A stretch of DNA of 64,000 nt. It comes from Pararheinheimera marina. GTDB lineage: Bacteria; Pseudomonadota; Gammaproteobacteria; Enterobacterales; Alteromonadaceae. A model generated the notes under the pieces. It saw only the letters and a program-made list of their open reading frames with translations, searched no databases and was not told where the DNA came from. The stretch is from the NCBI RefSeq assembly GCF_042654345.1, contig NZ_JBHSGB010000010.1, forward strand, positions 496,001 to 560,000. The letters run 5' to 3'. Of the stretch, positions 7,800-15,986 are shown piece after piece; within the stretch, counting starts at the first letter, position 1, and each line of letters starts with the position of its first letter. Both the position numbers and the translations under genes were made by a program.

Positions 7800-10700
7800 C
7801 GTCGTTTCGGCCGTTTAGCAGCGTTTTAATTTGCGCCAGCACAGTTTCCATATCGACCCGGCTTTTGGCCAGCACTGCATTCACCTGTTTTCGCTGTTCA
7901 TGGCTGAGTTCCTGCGCAGACCAAATGATCACCGGAACCTCTGAATGAGCGCTTGCCAGCTCGGGCAGCAGTTCCAATCCTGAACCATCAGGCAGACCGA
8001 TATCCAGGATCACCAAGTCAAAGGGTTCACTGAGCAACAATCTTTTGGCCGATTTCAGGCTGACCGCCTGTTGGCACCAGGCTACGCTGGCCAACTGCAC
8101 TTGCAGGATCTGACTTAAATGCGGGTCATCTTCCACATGCAGGATCTTGGGTTTGGGCGAGCGTCGTTTAAACAGCTGATGCTGCAGTTTATCCAGCAAT
8201 ACTTTGGTGGCCCCCGGTGTTTCCAGCCAATCCAAGGTGGCCAAACCGCCCGACAGCTCTACTTTTTCGCCCTGATGCTCTGAGTTGACGATGATGACCG
8301 GCGTGCTGAGTTCCAGTTTCCGCAATGCATCAAACAGGGCTGAACCATGGCCGTCTGGCAGGTTTAAATCCAGCGTGATGGCCTGGTAGTTGTGTTGCTC
8401 CAAGGCTTTCACCGCCTGGCTTAAAGTCCGGGCCCAGTCCAACAGGTAATCCTGGTCTTTGAGCAGCTGCATCATGTAGTCTGCCACCTGGCTGTCAGGT
8501 TCAACAACCAATAACCGGCTCTGTGGCAGACTGGACGCTTTTGGAAAGCTTAGGTAAAAACAGCAGCCGCCTTCAGGTCTGTTGCGGTAATTGACTTCGC
8601 CGTGCATATGTTCGGTCAGCTCTTTGACAATGGCCAGCCCTAAACCAGAGCCCTCATTTCGCCGGCTGTCGGCGCTATCGGCTTGGGAAAACTTCTGAAA
8701 AATACGCTGTTCGAACTGCGGGTCTATCCCAGGCCCCTGGTCCAGCAGTTCAATCAGACAATGCTGGTCTTGAGTGCTGCATTGCAATAGCACAGTGGAA
8801 CCCGGGGGTGAGAATTTGGCTGCATTGGACATCAGATTCAACATGATCTGCTGAAAGCGCAGTGGGTCGACCAGAATAAAGCCTGCTTCGACCTGGGACG
8901 CGGTGAAATGCACCTGGTATTTGCTGGCATAGGGCTCGATGCTGAGCAGCGCTTCATTCAATAGCGAAGGCAGGTCACACAACTGCATGTCAAAATGCAT
9001 CTTCCCGGCTATTAACTTATCGATATCCAGCAAGTCATTGATGAGTTTGCTTAACCTCAAACTGTTTTCTTTGGCAATATTCAGCATGGCAGTCATGCCT
9101 TGTGGTACTTCGCCCAAGGCGCCACCACTGATCAGTCCCAACGACCCCGAAATTGAGGTCAAAGGCGTCCGCAGTTCATGACTGACGGTCGAGACGAATT
9201 GATTTTTCAACTGTTCAATCCGCCTTTGTTCAGTCATGTCCTGCAGTAAAGTCCAGATTTGTTGTTTGCCTGTGGCTGTATCCATCAACACGCTGGACAA
9301 GGTGATTGGGATCGTTTGACCTGTTTTGGTCAGCAGCTCGGTTTCTACCGGGCCGAAGCGTCTGTCCTGCAGTAAGTCCTGTTGCCAATGCTCATAATGC
9401 GATTGGATCAACTCCTGGAAATCCAACATGGATTTTGCATCGGAGTCAGCCTGATAAAGCCGGAAAAAGGCCGGGTTCGCTTCAATAAAACTGCCATCAG
9501 ACAGGCTATGCAGCACAATAGCCACCGGCGCAAGCTGGTATAAAGAGGACAGTTTTTGTTCACTGTCACTTAAGGCCTGCATGGCTTCATGCTGGCTGGT
9601 GACATCCCAGATAAAACCATCGATAAACAGCAGTTCGCCCTGGCGATCAAACACGCCCTGGCCAAGCTCTTGCACCCAGCGCCAACTGCCATCTTTGTGT
9701 TTTAGCCGGTATTCGACACTAAAGCGCTGCTGTTGCAGCAATGCCTGCTGCACCGCGCTATTCACTCTGACAACATCTTCCGGATGATACAAGGTGGCGA
9801 AGTTAAGCTCTTTATTCAATACAAACTGATGCGCCTGGAAGCCCGTTAACTGGGACACTTCATCACTGATAAATAACATGGTCCAGTAGTCGTCGTTTTT
9901 GCAGCGGTACATGGCGCCGGGCAGGTTGTCGACCATGGAACGGTAGCGCTGTTCGCTACTTAGCAATGCCTGGTTCAGCTGTTCCAGTTGGCTGATATCA
10001 ATAGCGACGCCCAAATAGCCTTGAGGACTGCCGTCCGGATCGCAAATAGAGCTGACGCTGATACGTACCTGCTTTTCTTCGCCGGTTTTACAGAGATAGG
10101 TCCATTGCAGTGTCTCGCTGCCTTGTTGGCGGGCGGTAAACACAAAACTGTCAAAGTCGGAGACTTCCACCCCATACAACTGACGGATTTGCCGCTGACG
10201 GTACTGGATTTCACTGTTCTTGTGGAAACGTGCTGGTGTTTTGCCGAGAACTTCTGCGGCACTGTAACCCAGCATCCGCTCGGCTCCGGTATTGAATAGC
10301 CAGATTTCCCCTTCGAGGTTGGTCGCAATTAAAGCAGCTTCCGTTGACGAGTCGATGACCGCCTGTAACAAGGCTTTGGTTTGCGCCAGTTCTTTTTCGG
10401 CTTGAAAGCTGTCAGTGATGTCGGTATTGACCCCGTACATCAGCAGTGGGCTACCGTCTTCTTCCCACTGTTTTACCTGACCTTTGGCATGGACCCAGAC
10501 CCAGTGACCTTTGCGGTGGCGCATCCGGTAAATGCTGTCGTAGTAAGGCTGTTCACCGCGAAAATGCGCCTGTAGCCGTTGCTCCGTGTCAGCAAGGTCG
10601 TCGGGATGCACCAAGCTTAACCAGGTCTGGTAGGTCATGGGTTCCAGCTCGGAGAGCGTATACCCAAGCATTTGCGCCCAACGTGGGTTCAATTGGCTGA

Positions 10701-11655
10701 TGCCGGTTTGTAAGTTCCAGGCCCAGGTGCCCACACCTGTACTGTCGATAATGGATTCGAAGCGGTTGCGGTCGGCTTTAATTAATTCAGCTTGCTGTTG
10801 CTCGTTGGTAATATCGGTACCGACCACAAAAAAGCCAGCAATGGTCTGATGCTGGTCACGATGAGGCACATAGCTGACCTGTAATATCCGTTCGTCGTCC
10901 ATTTGCACAATAAACTTTTGGATCTCGCCAGCCAGAGCCGCGTCCATCCGGCCTTTAATTTCTGCGAATTTTTCATGGCCAAATAATTCTGCCGGTGTTT
11001 TTCCTATCAGTGATTTCGGGTCGAGATCCCACCAGTCACGGTATTTGTCATTGCAGAACTGATAGCGGTAGTGCTGGTCGAGCTGGCTAATCAAAATAGG
11101 TACATTGTTGGTGATGGTTTCTAATGTCCGGCGTTGCAATTCAGCTTGGTGTGCCAGTAACCGGGCACTAAGCAGATGCACCACCTGATTGGCCAGCCGT
11201 TGCAATGCCGACAATTGAGCCGGGCTCAGCGGTTTGGCTTCGCTATCAAAAACACATAAAGTGCCCACGGCATAGTGCTGCTCCAGCAGCAGTGGCACAC
11301 CGGCGTACAATCTCAGGCCTTGCTCTGACGTCACCGCTGGATTATCGGCAAAACGGCTGTCGGTGCGGGCGTCACTGACATAGGTTAAGGAGTTAGGTTG
11401 CAGCAGTGCATGGCTGCAGAAGCTGAGTTCCCGCGCGACTTCACTTGATTCCACTCCAACCTTGGCTTTGTACCACTGACGATGTTCGTCAATAAATCCA
11501 ATCAGGGCTGAGCTGGTGCCACATATGGAGGCCGCCAGCTGCACCAGATCATCAAAAGACTGCTCGGGGTCGGAATCCAGAATGTTCAGTGCTTTCAGAC
11601 GCAACAGGCGTTGTTCTTCATTGGGGGGGAGACTTGCCCGCATACCATAGCTCAT
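7786..11655 (-). CDS. GAF/multi-PAS hybrid sensor histidine kinase with two receivers
   Basis: 1289 residues, no transmembrane helix, so cytoplasmic. Order: GAF (about 15-165), five PAS/PAC modules (about 170-810), HisKA with phospho-His in FVSTVSHELRTPLTSISG, HATPase_c with the N box (MLNLMSNAAKF) and G boxes (DQGPGIDP, GSGLGLAIVKEL), a first receiver (about 1048-1160, acceptor Asp in ITLDLNLPD but with VVEPD where the acidic pocket is usually DD), and a second canonical receiver (about 1170-1280, HVEDD, VILDIGLPD). It lacks its own Hpt domain; the convergent neighbour has one, consistent with a relay from this kinase to the cyclase. The signal is unknown. Confidence 0.92.
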   Translation of the reverse strand: MSYGMRASLPPNEEQRLLRLKALNILDSDPEQSFDDLVQLAASICGTSSALIGFIDEHRQWYKAKVGVESSEVARELSFCSHALLQPNSLTYVSDARTDSRFADNPAVTSEQGLRLYAGVPLLLEQHYAVGTLCVFDSEAKPLSPAQLSALQRLANQVVHLLSARLLAHQAELQRRTLETITNNVPILISQLDQHYRYQFCNDKYRDWWDLDPKSLIGKTPAELFGHEKFAEIKGRMDAALAGEIQKFIVQMDDERILQVSYVPHRDQHQTIAGFFVVGTDITNEQQQAELIKADRNRFESIIDSTGVGTWAWNLQTGISQLNPRWAQMLGYTLSELEPMTYQTWLSLVHPDDLADTEQRLQAHFRGEQPYYDSIYRMRHRKGHWVWVHAKGQVKQWEEDGSPLLMYGVNTDITDSFQAEKELAQTKALLQAVIDSSTEAALIATNLEGEIWLFNTGAERMLGYSAAEVLGKTPARFHKNSEIQYRQRQIRQLYGVEVSDFDSFVFTARQQGSETLQWTYLCKTGEEKQVRISVSSICDPDGSPQGYLGVAIDISQLEQLNQALLSSEQRYRSMVDNLPGAMYRCKNDDYWTMLFISDEVSQLTGFQAHQFVLNKELNFATLYHPEDVVRVNSAVQQALLQQQRFSVEYRLKHKDGSWRWVQELGQGVFDRQGELLFIDGFIWDVTSQHEAMQALSDSEQKLSSLYQLAPVAIVLHSLSDGSFIEANPAFFRLYQADSDAKSMLDFQELIQSHYEHWQQDLLQDRRFGPVETELLTKTGQTIPITLSSVLMDTATGKQQIWTLLQDMTEQRRIEQLKNQFVSTVSHELRTPLTSISGSLGLISGGALGEVPQGMTAMLNIAKENSLRLSKLINDLLDIDKLIAGKMHFDMQLCDLPSLLNEALLSIEPYASKYQVHFTASQVEAGFILVDPLRFQQIMLNLMSNAAKFSPPGSTVLLQCSTQDQHCLIELLDQGPGIDPQFEQRIFQKFSQADSADSRRNEGSGLGLAIVKELTEHMHGEVNYRNRPEGGCCFYLSFPKASSLPQSRLLVVEPDSQVADYMMQLLKDQDYLLDWARTLSQAVKALEQHNYQAITLDLNLPDGHGSALFDALRKLELSTPVIIVNSEHQGEKVELSGGLATLDWLETPGATKVLLDKLQHQLFKRRSPKPKILHVEDDPHLSQILQVQLASVAWCQQAVSLKSAKRLLLSEPFDLVILDIGLPDGSGLELLPELASAHSEVPVIIWSAQELSHEQRKQVNAVLAKSRVDMETVLAQIKTLLNGRNDAKAP

Positions 11656-12060
11656 AACTACAAGGTGTTTTCAGTGTAACGTCAAATTTTCGCTTAGGGG
11701 CAGCTGCTTAGGTCTTCGGCAGAAAAAGTTTTTGTTTTTGCTGGATAAAATCGGGACGCTGAAACCTGAAGTCATGCAATTGCGAATGTTTTGCATTGGT
11801 GTTGTTTGCTCTTCGTATCCTGCACATTTTGTCAGAGCTCTGGGTAGAGGGAGAGAGTAAAAGGAAGCTTGATTTTTAGCGGGCACCAGCGGCATGCCAG
11901 GTGCAATTATCGTTGCTGACACTGGCCAGTGGCGCTGCGGCTTATGCCACTTCCTTGTACGGCTCTGATGCCCGTTGACGCCGACGGTGCTCCCTGCCAA
12001 TAACAGGCGTCAGTCACCTGGTGTTATTAACAAAGCGCCATTGCAGCGCTAGTTAAAAAC
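11656..12060. other. Gene-free stretch left of the ssrA element
   Basis: About 400 bp upstream of the hybrid kinase. I see no convincing coding region: the reverse-strand frame at 11671-12000 lacks family resemblance and a ribosome site. If the element were excised, this DNA would lie just downstream of ssrA. Confidence 0.5.
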
Positions 12061-12090
12061 AAAAACCCCTGTCATCTGACAGGGGTTTTG
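12061..12090. terminator. Rho-independent terminator, possibly the original ssrA terminator
   Basis: Stem AAAACCCCTGTC/GACAGGGGTTTT with loop ATCT and T-tracts on both sides. It sits just outside the proposed left end of the island. Read leftwards it would follow the tmRNA 3' end by a few bases if the island were removed, so I infer it is the ancestral ssrA terminator. Confidence 0.75.
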
Positions 12091-12093
12091 CAT

Positions 12094-12113
12094 TGGGCTG
12101 GGGTCTATTGAAC
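12094..12113 (-). repeat. Candidate attachment site: degenerate copy of the tmRNA T-arm
   Basis: On the reverse strand it reads GTTCAA, four unmatched bases, CCCCAGC, matching the tmRNA 3' T-arm/acceptor segment at 18613-18629 in 13 of 17 positions in the same orientation. A perfect att duplication would be longer, so this is only a candidate. Confidence 0.4.
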
Positions 12114-12170
12114 TTTGCGTTTAAGTGATTGTTTTATTGTGGTTTGTGTTGTTGTCTTTCTGTTGTGTAC

Positions 12171-12198
12171 CCCCAAAAGTACCCCCATCTGTACGGTG
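12171..12198. repeat. Left-end integrase arm-type repeats (TACCCCCA)
   Basis: TACCCCC occurs at 12174 and 12187 in a 13-bp direct spacing, mirrored by several GGGGGTAY copies at the other end (18429-18513). The arrangement suits integrase or excisionase arm sites. Confidence 0.5.
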
Positions 12199-12204
12199 TT
12201 ACCA

Positions 12205-12585
12205 TTAATTCAGGGCCAAAAATATTTTTTCTTGGAGTGAGATTTCAGCATAAAGCAGCACCAGCTTTTCGCTGTTCGTTAATACACCGCCCTTAATGTA
12301 ACGCTTGTTGAGTACCCGACATTGTTCCTGGGAAAGCTGCTCTGTCATTTCGTCGATTAACTGAACCCATAGCGGGGTTTGTAACCTGGAGCTGAGGCTA
12401 TGGCCGTTATATTGGTTTGTAGTGGCCCATATCCCGGTTTTAGCCTGCTCAATAACACTGGCAGTGGGTGACGTACTGCTAAAGCCTTTTGGTTGCTCCC
12501 GCTCTCTCCAGAACGTGCCCCAGGCTGTTAACTGTTTTCTCAGTTGCTTCACCGTTGCTTTCTCCTGTGTTGAGGGTAACGCCAA
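12205..12585 (-). CDS. Small element protein, weakly like a phage antiterminator Q
   Basis: 126 residues, transcribed toward the left end of the island and separated from the main operon by 1.7 kb. The layout (LTAWGTFWRER, then a GFSS segment, then an acidic helix WVQLIDEMTEQLS and LNKRYIKGGVL) recalls small Q-like antitermination or sigma-like proteins of phages and islands, but the match is by eye and weak. There is no signal peptide or transmembrane segment. No partner gene is adjacent. Treat the function as unknown. Confidence 0.6.
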   Translation of the reverse strand: MALPSTQEKATVKQLRKQLTAWGTFWREREQPKGFSSTSPTASVIEQAKTGIWATTNQYNGHSLSSRLQTPLWVQLIDEMTEQLSQEQCRVLNKRYIKGGVLTNSEKLVLLYAEISLQEKIFLALN

Positions 12586-12738
12586 TATACGCTGAGTGGT
12601 CAGGTGCTGGTGCTGGGGCAGGTTTTAATTTTATTTTTCGCGAAAATGAAAATCTGATGGAAGGGTCGGTGTCCGGGCCTATAGCTCCCAGAGAATCAGA
12701 TCCCCCTTACCCCCAGGCTTCGGCGTGGCGCCTCCGAC

Positions 12739-12826
12739 ACTCACACCTGAGCGCCTAGGCCATACGAGCTTCTAAGCCCCTTTGATGCCCCTTCGATGCA
12801 CTCACACCTGAGCGCCTAGGCCATAC
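12739..12826. repeat. 27-bp direct repeat, two copies 61 bp apart
   Basis: Identical copies at 12739-12765 and 12800-12826, both containing GAGCGCCTAGGCCATAC. The 34-bp spacer holds a short tandem of GCCCCTT(T/C)GATG. Function unknown. Confidence 0.85.
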
Positions 12827-13515
12827 ACCAATCAGGCCGAAAGGCGCTGGTGATTTCGTGTTACTGAACCTCTGCCCCCCTTGCTGGTGCTGCATTCTGC
12901 TGCGCAATACTTGGCGAAAACGAAAAGCCCCAAAACATTAAAATTCATTTACGTGTGAAACCGTGCGCGTTTTGCACCCGCGGTTTGAAGGGGGGTTGTC
13001 ACAGTACCTTTTTACCTGGTGGCTACGTGCTGCATTTGCTCCGTACTGTCGGTGCATTTGCACCGGCTCCTGACTCGGTGCTCTCAGTGTGTTGCCTCTG
13101 GTGGTGGAGTGTGTGCGCCTTCTCATTGAGGTTCCGAATATTCCACAATGTAAAATTCCAATTAGCCTTATAAGCCACACGTAGCAGAGCTTGCAGCGAT
13201 TCTGGGTTTTCGCCAATGCCTGCATACTGCCTGCGCTTTAAGTAGCCTTACGCTGTTGCGGTCGGGCCTGGGTTCTATGTCCTGTGCCATTACTGCTGCT
13301 GGGTTGCCTTGTGTTAGACCGGGTTTGTTATTGCAGAACGAAATATGACAAGCCGTGCTTGCTCTCAGATCAGGCTGGCGCGGCAGGTGTAGGGTGCCTG
13401 TAATGAAAAATGTTCCAGCTGTTAATCAGCAGATAGATAGGGTTCTTTGTTGTATAGGGCTGACGATGGTCGTTACCGAAAGGCTGAGCGTTTGTTTAAT
13501 TTTTCTTGGACACAA

Positions 13516-13560
13516 TCTTACTTATCTATCTTATTTATCTATCTTACTTATTTATCTTAT
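13516..13560. other. AT-rich tandem tract (possible DNA-unwinding element)
   Basis: Imperfect repeats of CTTATTTATCTAT and CTTACTTATTTAT, about 80 percent A+T, ending directly at the first 23-bp iteron. AT-rich 13-mer-like arrays beside iterons are typical of plasmid origins where the duplex opens. Confidence 0.6.
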
Positions 13561-13561
13561 G

Positions 13562-13648
13562 ACACCGCAAAAATCGGCACTTCAACACCGCAAAAATCGG
13601 CACTTCAACACCGCAAAAATCGGCACTTCAACACCGCAAAAATCGGCA
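13562..13648. repeat. 23-bp iterons, three full copies plus an 18-bp partial
   Basis: Perfect tandem copies at 13562-13584, 13585-13607 and 13608-13630, with a fourth truncated copy at 13631-13648. The shared core is ACACCGCAAAAATCGGCA. A 23-bp period is about two helical turns, as in Rep-binding iterons. They lie about 660 bp beyond the 3' end of the Rep-like gene. Confidence 0.9.
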
Positions 13649-13876
13649 TCGATAAAGGCTGAGCATTTGTGTGACAGGTGCCGGGAGTAACGGGGGGCGC
13701 TGCCTGTTTAAATTGTTCACCTAGTACAATTCACAAATCGCTGTAAGCCTTGCTGCGCGTGGGCTGGAAGCAATCAGTGATTTCGCCAATACCTGTATAG
13801 TACCTGTGGCGGCTGCTGTTGTTCGTGCGGGTTAACATGGCAACCTGACAGCTCTGGCGTGCTTATCGCGTCAATA

Positions 13877-13893
13877 ACGCGTGGTCCACGCGT
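13877..13893. repeat. 17-bp perfect palindrome
   Basis: ACGCGTGG, central T, CCACGCGT. Possible operator or cruciform within the origin-like region. Confidence 0.7.
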
Positions 13894-13940
13894 GCTATAC
13901 GCGGTAGCTGCTTTTACCTCGTATTGGTTGCGCTGTTGAC

Positions 13941-13986
13941 CTGGTGCGCTCGGCTGGTTTGAGCTGGTGTGCTCGGCTGGTTTGAG
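13941..13986. repeat. Second 23-bp tandem repeat (two copies)
   Basis: Copies at 13941-13963 and 13964-13986 differ at one base, with CTGGTG starting a third copy. The sequence is unrelated to the 13562 iterons but has the same 23-bp period. Confidence 0.8.
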
Positions 13987-14117
13987 CTGGTGCCGGTGGT
14001 GGCATTTAACCGTGAACTAACCGTTAATGCCCTGAGCACTCTGGATTAATCCAGATAATTCTGGAGTGATGCTGAGCAGTCTGGACGGATTGCTAACAGC
14101 GTCCGTATGGCAAAGGG

Positions 14118-14258
14118 CTGAGCATTTGATCACTTTCCCCTGAGCATTTGTGTGATTGTCTTATGTTGTGGTGTTGGAAACTGTCACTTTGTGGAAGCTG
14201 GCGCTTTTGCTCCAGACAGTTGGTGCATTTGACCCTAACGGCTGGTGCATTTGACCCT
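14118..14258. repeat. GCATTTG motif pairs spaced 22 bp, beside the rep gene
   Basis: CTGAGCATTTG at 14118 and 14140, and GGTGCATTTGACCCT at 14222 and 14244, each pair 22 bp apart. A third pair (GCATTTG at 13032 and 13054) has the same spacing, and single copies occur at 13484 (GCGTTTG) and 13659. Likely binding sites of a dimeric protein such as the Rep-like product. Confidence 0.75.
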
Positions 14259-14306
14259 GTTGCTGTGGTGCTTGGGGTTAATATTGCGGTAGTGGGGCAG
14301 GCGGAC

Positions 14307-15086
14307 CTAGCCCCGTTTGAGTTGATCCAATTGGTCTTCTACATAGTCGTACTGCCAAAAGCAGTCCGGGTCTTCTAAAACTGCATTCAGCCCATTTTTG
14401 CGCTTTTCCTCCAAGCTGCGAAAGGGAGCCAGTAACAGCCTTTCCGGTGGCCCAGGTGGAATAACAATGGATTTTCGCTCCACATTCACCAGCACCAGCC
14501 CCGCGTTCTTTGCGATAGCGCTGAACTTACGCAATGAGTCAGAACCAACACCGCAATACCTGGCCAGCTCCGCTGCGCTTTGAAAATACCCCCAGCCACT
14601 TTCCCCGGTCTTACGTTCGTTAATATGAACTCTCCAGGCTAACCGGCATAGAAACCAAGCAAGCTCTGGAACTCTGACACCTGCATTAAGTTGCTTAGCC
14701 ACGCCGATAAAGCTAATAGGGAACACCTGAGGATCGGGTGGGTCTAGGTTGTTCAGTTTTTTGCTGCTGCCGCCAGCCATGAAACTATCCCCCTTCGGAT
14801 TGAGTGTGTATTTATTTGCACCAGCAACCAGCCTGCCATGTAAGCAGCGCCGGGTGCGCGCCTTGTTAATTATGGGCCTGAGTTTGCCTATGCTGCGGGC
14901 TACCGTGTCACAGGACACCGCAAACAGTTCTCCCCAGTATGCTTGCTCAACCCAGCGCTCCGGCTTTTCAAGACGCACCAGCCAGAAATACAGGTCTGCT
15001 GCGATTAAAGCCGGGAGTAAGCCAAACTGTGAAACGTGGGGTTCCTGAACAAACAGCACATCAGGCCGTTGTCGGGCTTTTATCAT
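14307..15086 (-). CDS. Rep-like protein of the island (putative replication initiator)
   Basis: 259 residues from the ATG at 15086, which overlaps the upstream stop as TGATG (translational coupling); an ATG 21 bp earlier is also possible. It has two basic segments that look like winged helices: residues about 20-95 (LIAADLYFWLVRLEK, SCDTVARSIGKLRPIINKARTRR) and about 165-215 (SAAELARYCGVGSDSLRKFSAIAKNAGLV). Two winged-helix domains are the plan of many iteron-binding plasmid Rep proteins, and the gene ends beside iterons and an AT-rich tract. I recognise no primase or helicase motif. Replication initiation is inferred from architecture and context; a transcription regulator is the alternative. 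Confidence 0.6.
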   Translation of the reverse strand: MIKARQRPDVLFVQEPHVSQFGLLPALIAADLYFWLVRLEKPERWVEQAYWGELFAVSCDTVARSIGKLRPIINKARTRRCLHGRLVAGANKYTLNPKGDSFMAGGSSKKLNNLDPPDPQVFPISFIGVAKQLNAGVRVPELAWFLCRLAWRVHINERKTGESGWGYFQSAAELARYCGVGSDSLRKFSAIAKNAGLVLVNVERKSIVIPPGPPERLLLAPFRSLEEKRKNGLNAVLEDPDCFWQYDYVEDQLDQLKRG

Positions 15087-15658
15087 CAGGCACCATCGCT
15101 TAGCCATTGCTCGAAGTAAACAACGCCATTTGAAGCCATAGCCGCTGCTTTGGCTGCACTGGCTGTAGTGAATGGCCCGGCAATGGTCCGGTGTCCTTTG
15201 GTCATAGAGCGAACATAGAACGCCGCTTTTACGTTGAGTAGTGACGATATAGGTTCATGCTCAATGTCACTTAGTTGGAGCGGGGCCGCTTTTCGCTTTG
15301 TGCGCCAGTTATTCAGCAGGCGTAAGCCTGGTTCAAGCTCTGCCTGCGGCAAGCTGTAGCTGGTTAACTGGCAGCTCACCCCGCCGTAGCCTGTTGCGTC
15401 CGTCTTTTCCCGCACAACGTTCAGGTGGTGGCGGTTGGCCAGCTCACTGATCACACTGTTAAGGTGCCGGGCATTAATAGGTGGCTTCTCTGCCTGTTGG
15501 CAGGTTAACTGGCCAAGGCTGAGCAGGGCCAGCAACACCCGTTCATTTTGGGTGGGCAACAATGCCTTTGCTGTTTCTGGGCTGATGTGGGTAAACTGCT
15601 GGTGCTTTTCGTTTTGATTGATTGGGCTGCCGTTGGCGGCCTTATTTTTGTCTGTCAT
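15086..15658 (-). CDS. Island protein of unknown function with FYVR-AGPF domain
   Basis: 190 residues. Residues about 35-100 (QNERVLLALLSLGQLTCQQAEKPPINARHLNSVISELA) look like a winged helix-turn-helix. The C-terminal 50 residues (AAFYVRSMTKGHRTIAGPF, then TTASAAKAAAMAS) share the pattern FYVR-x(6-9)-G-x-AGPF-x(5)-A with the 92-aa protein encoded earlier in the same operon. It lies between alpA (10 bp upstream) and the Rep-like gene (TGATG overlap). The DNA-binding part suggests a regulator; the paired domain has no function I can name. Confidence 0.7.
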   Translation of the reverse strand: MTDKNKAANGSPINQNEKHQQFTHISPETAKALLPTQNERVLLALLSLGQLTCQQAEKPPINARHLNSVISELANRHHLNVVREKTDATGYGGVSCQLTSYSLPQAELEPGLRLLNNWRTKRKAAPLQLSDIEHEPISSLLNVKAAFYVRSMTKGHRTIAGPFTTASAAKAAAMASNGVVYFEQWLSDGA

Positions 15659-15667
15659 ACCGCCCCC

Positions 15668-15880
15668 TTATGCCGCAACCCGGCCAGCTTCGGCCAGGCG
15701 TTCTGCTATCCACAGGTCAATATCACTTTCGAGCCATGCGACCCGACGCCCACCTACGGATACCGGGCGGGGAAAGGTGCCAGCGTTCATGTGGTTGTAG
15801 ATGGTCGCTTTACAGAGGCTCACTCGTTGCAGCACTTCTGAGCGGCGGATCAGGCGTGGTTTGTCTTGCGTGTTGTTCAT
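15668..15880 (-). CDS. AlpA-family transcriptional regulator / excisionase-like protein
   Basis: 70 residues with the AlpA/MerR-like helix-turn-helix signature: RLIRRSEVLQRVSLCKATIYNHM, FPRPVSVGGRRVAWLESDIDLWI. Such proteins activate integrase genes or promote excision of P4-like elements; E. coli AlpA activates the slpA integrase of CP4-57, which also sits at ssrA. Typical length. It is inside the leftward operon upstream of the 190-aa and Rep-like genes. Confidence 0.92.
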   Translation of the reverse strand: MNNTQDKPRLIRRSEVLQRVSLCKATIYNHMNAGTFPRPVSVGGRRVAWLESDIDLWIAERLAEAGRVAA

Positions 15881-15986
15881 ATTAAACCCCTTTAGGTTTG
15901 TTTAGCCTTCATGGGTATGGTGCTGTGATTGCTGACGCTAAGTCCCAAAGTTAGTGGGTAAAGATACGCTTAACTTGTGTAGTGGC

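Larger units (their letters stand above)
12586..14306. other. 1.7 kb non-coding, repeat-rich region of the island (origin-like)
   Basis: No frame here looks coding. It contains a 27-bp direct repeat, three pairs of GCATTTG motifs each spaced 22 bp, an AT-rich tract followed by 23-bp iterons, a 17-bp perfect palindrome (13877-13893), a second 23-bp tandem repeat (13941-13986) and a 14-bp palindrome (14041-14054). It ends where the Rep-like gene ends. The organisation suggests a replication origin and control region. Confidence 0.65.

Noticed and set aside
11671..12000. 109-aa reverse frame after the hybrid kinase start
   Set aside because: Low-complexity composition, no ribosome site, no family resemblance; treated as non-coding.
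12938..13225. 95-aa reverse and 72-aa forward frames in the island
   Set aside because: Overlap each other and the GCATTTG motif pair, with no ribosome sites or recognisable domains.
13562..13648. Tandem repeats as a CRISPR array
   Set aside because: Repeats are directly contiguous without unique spacers and no cas genes are present; iterons fit better.
13355..13690. 111-aa and 71-aa forward frames across the iterons
   Set aside because: They translate the 23-bp DNA repeats into shifting peptide repeats (a 23-bp unit is not a multiple of three), so the repeat is a DNA feature, not protein.
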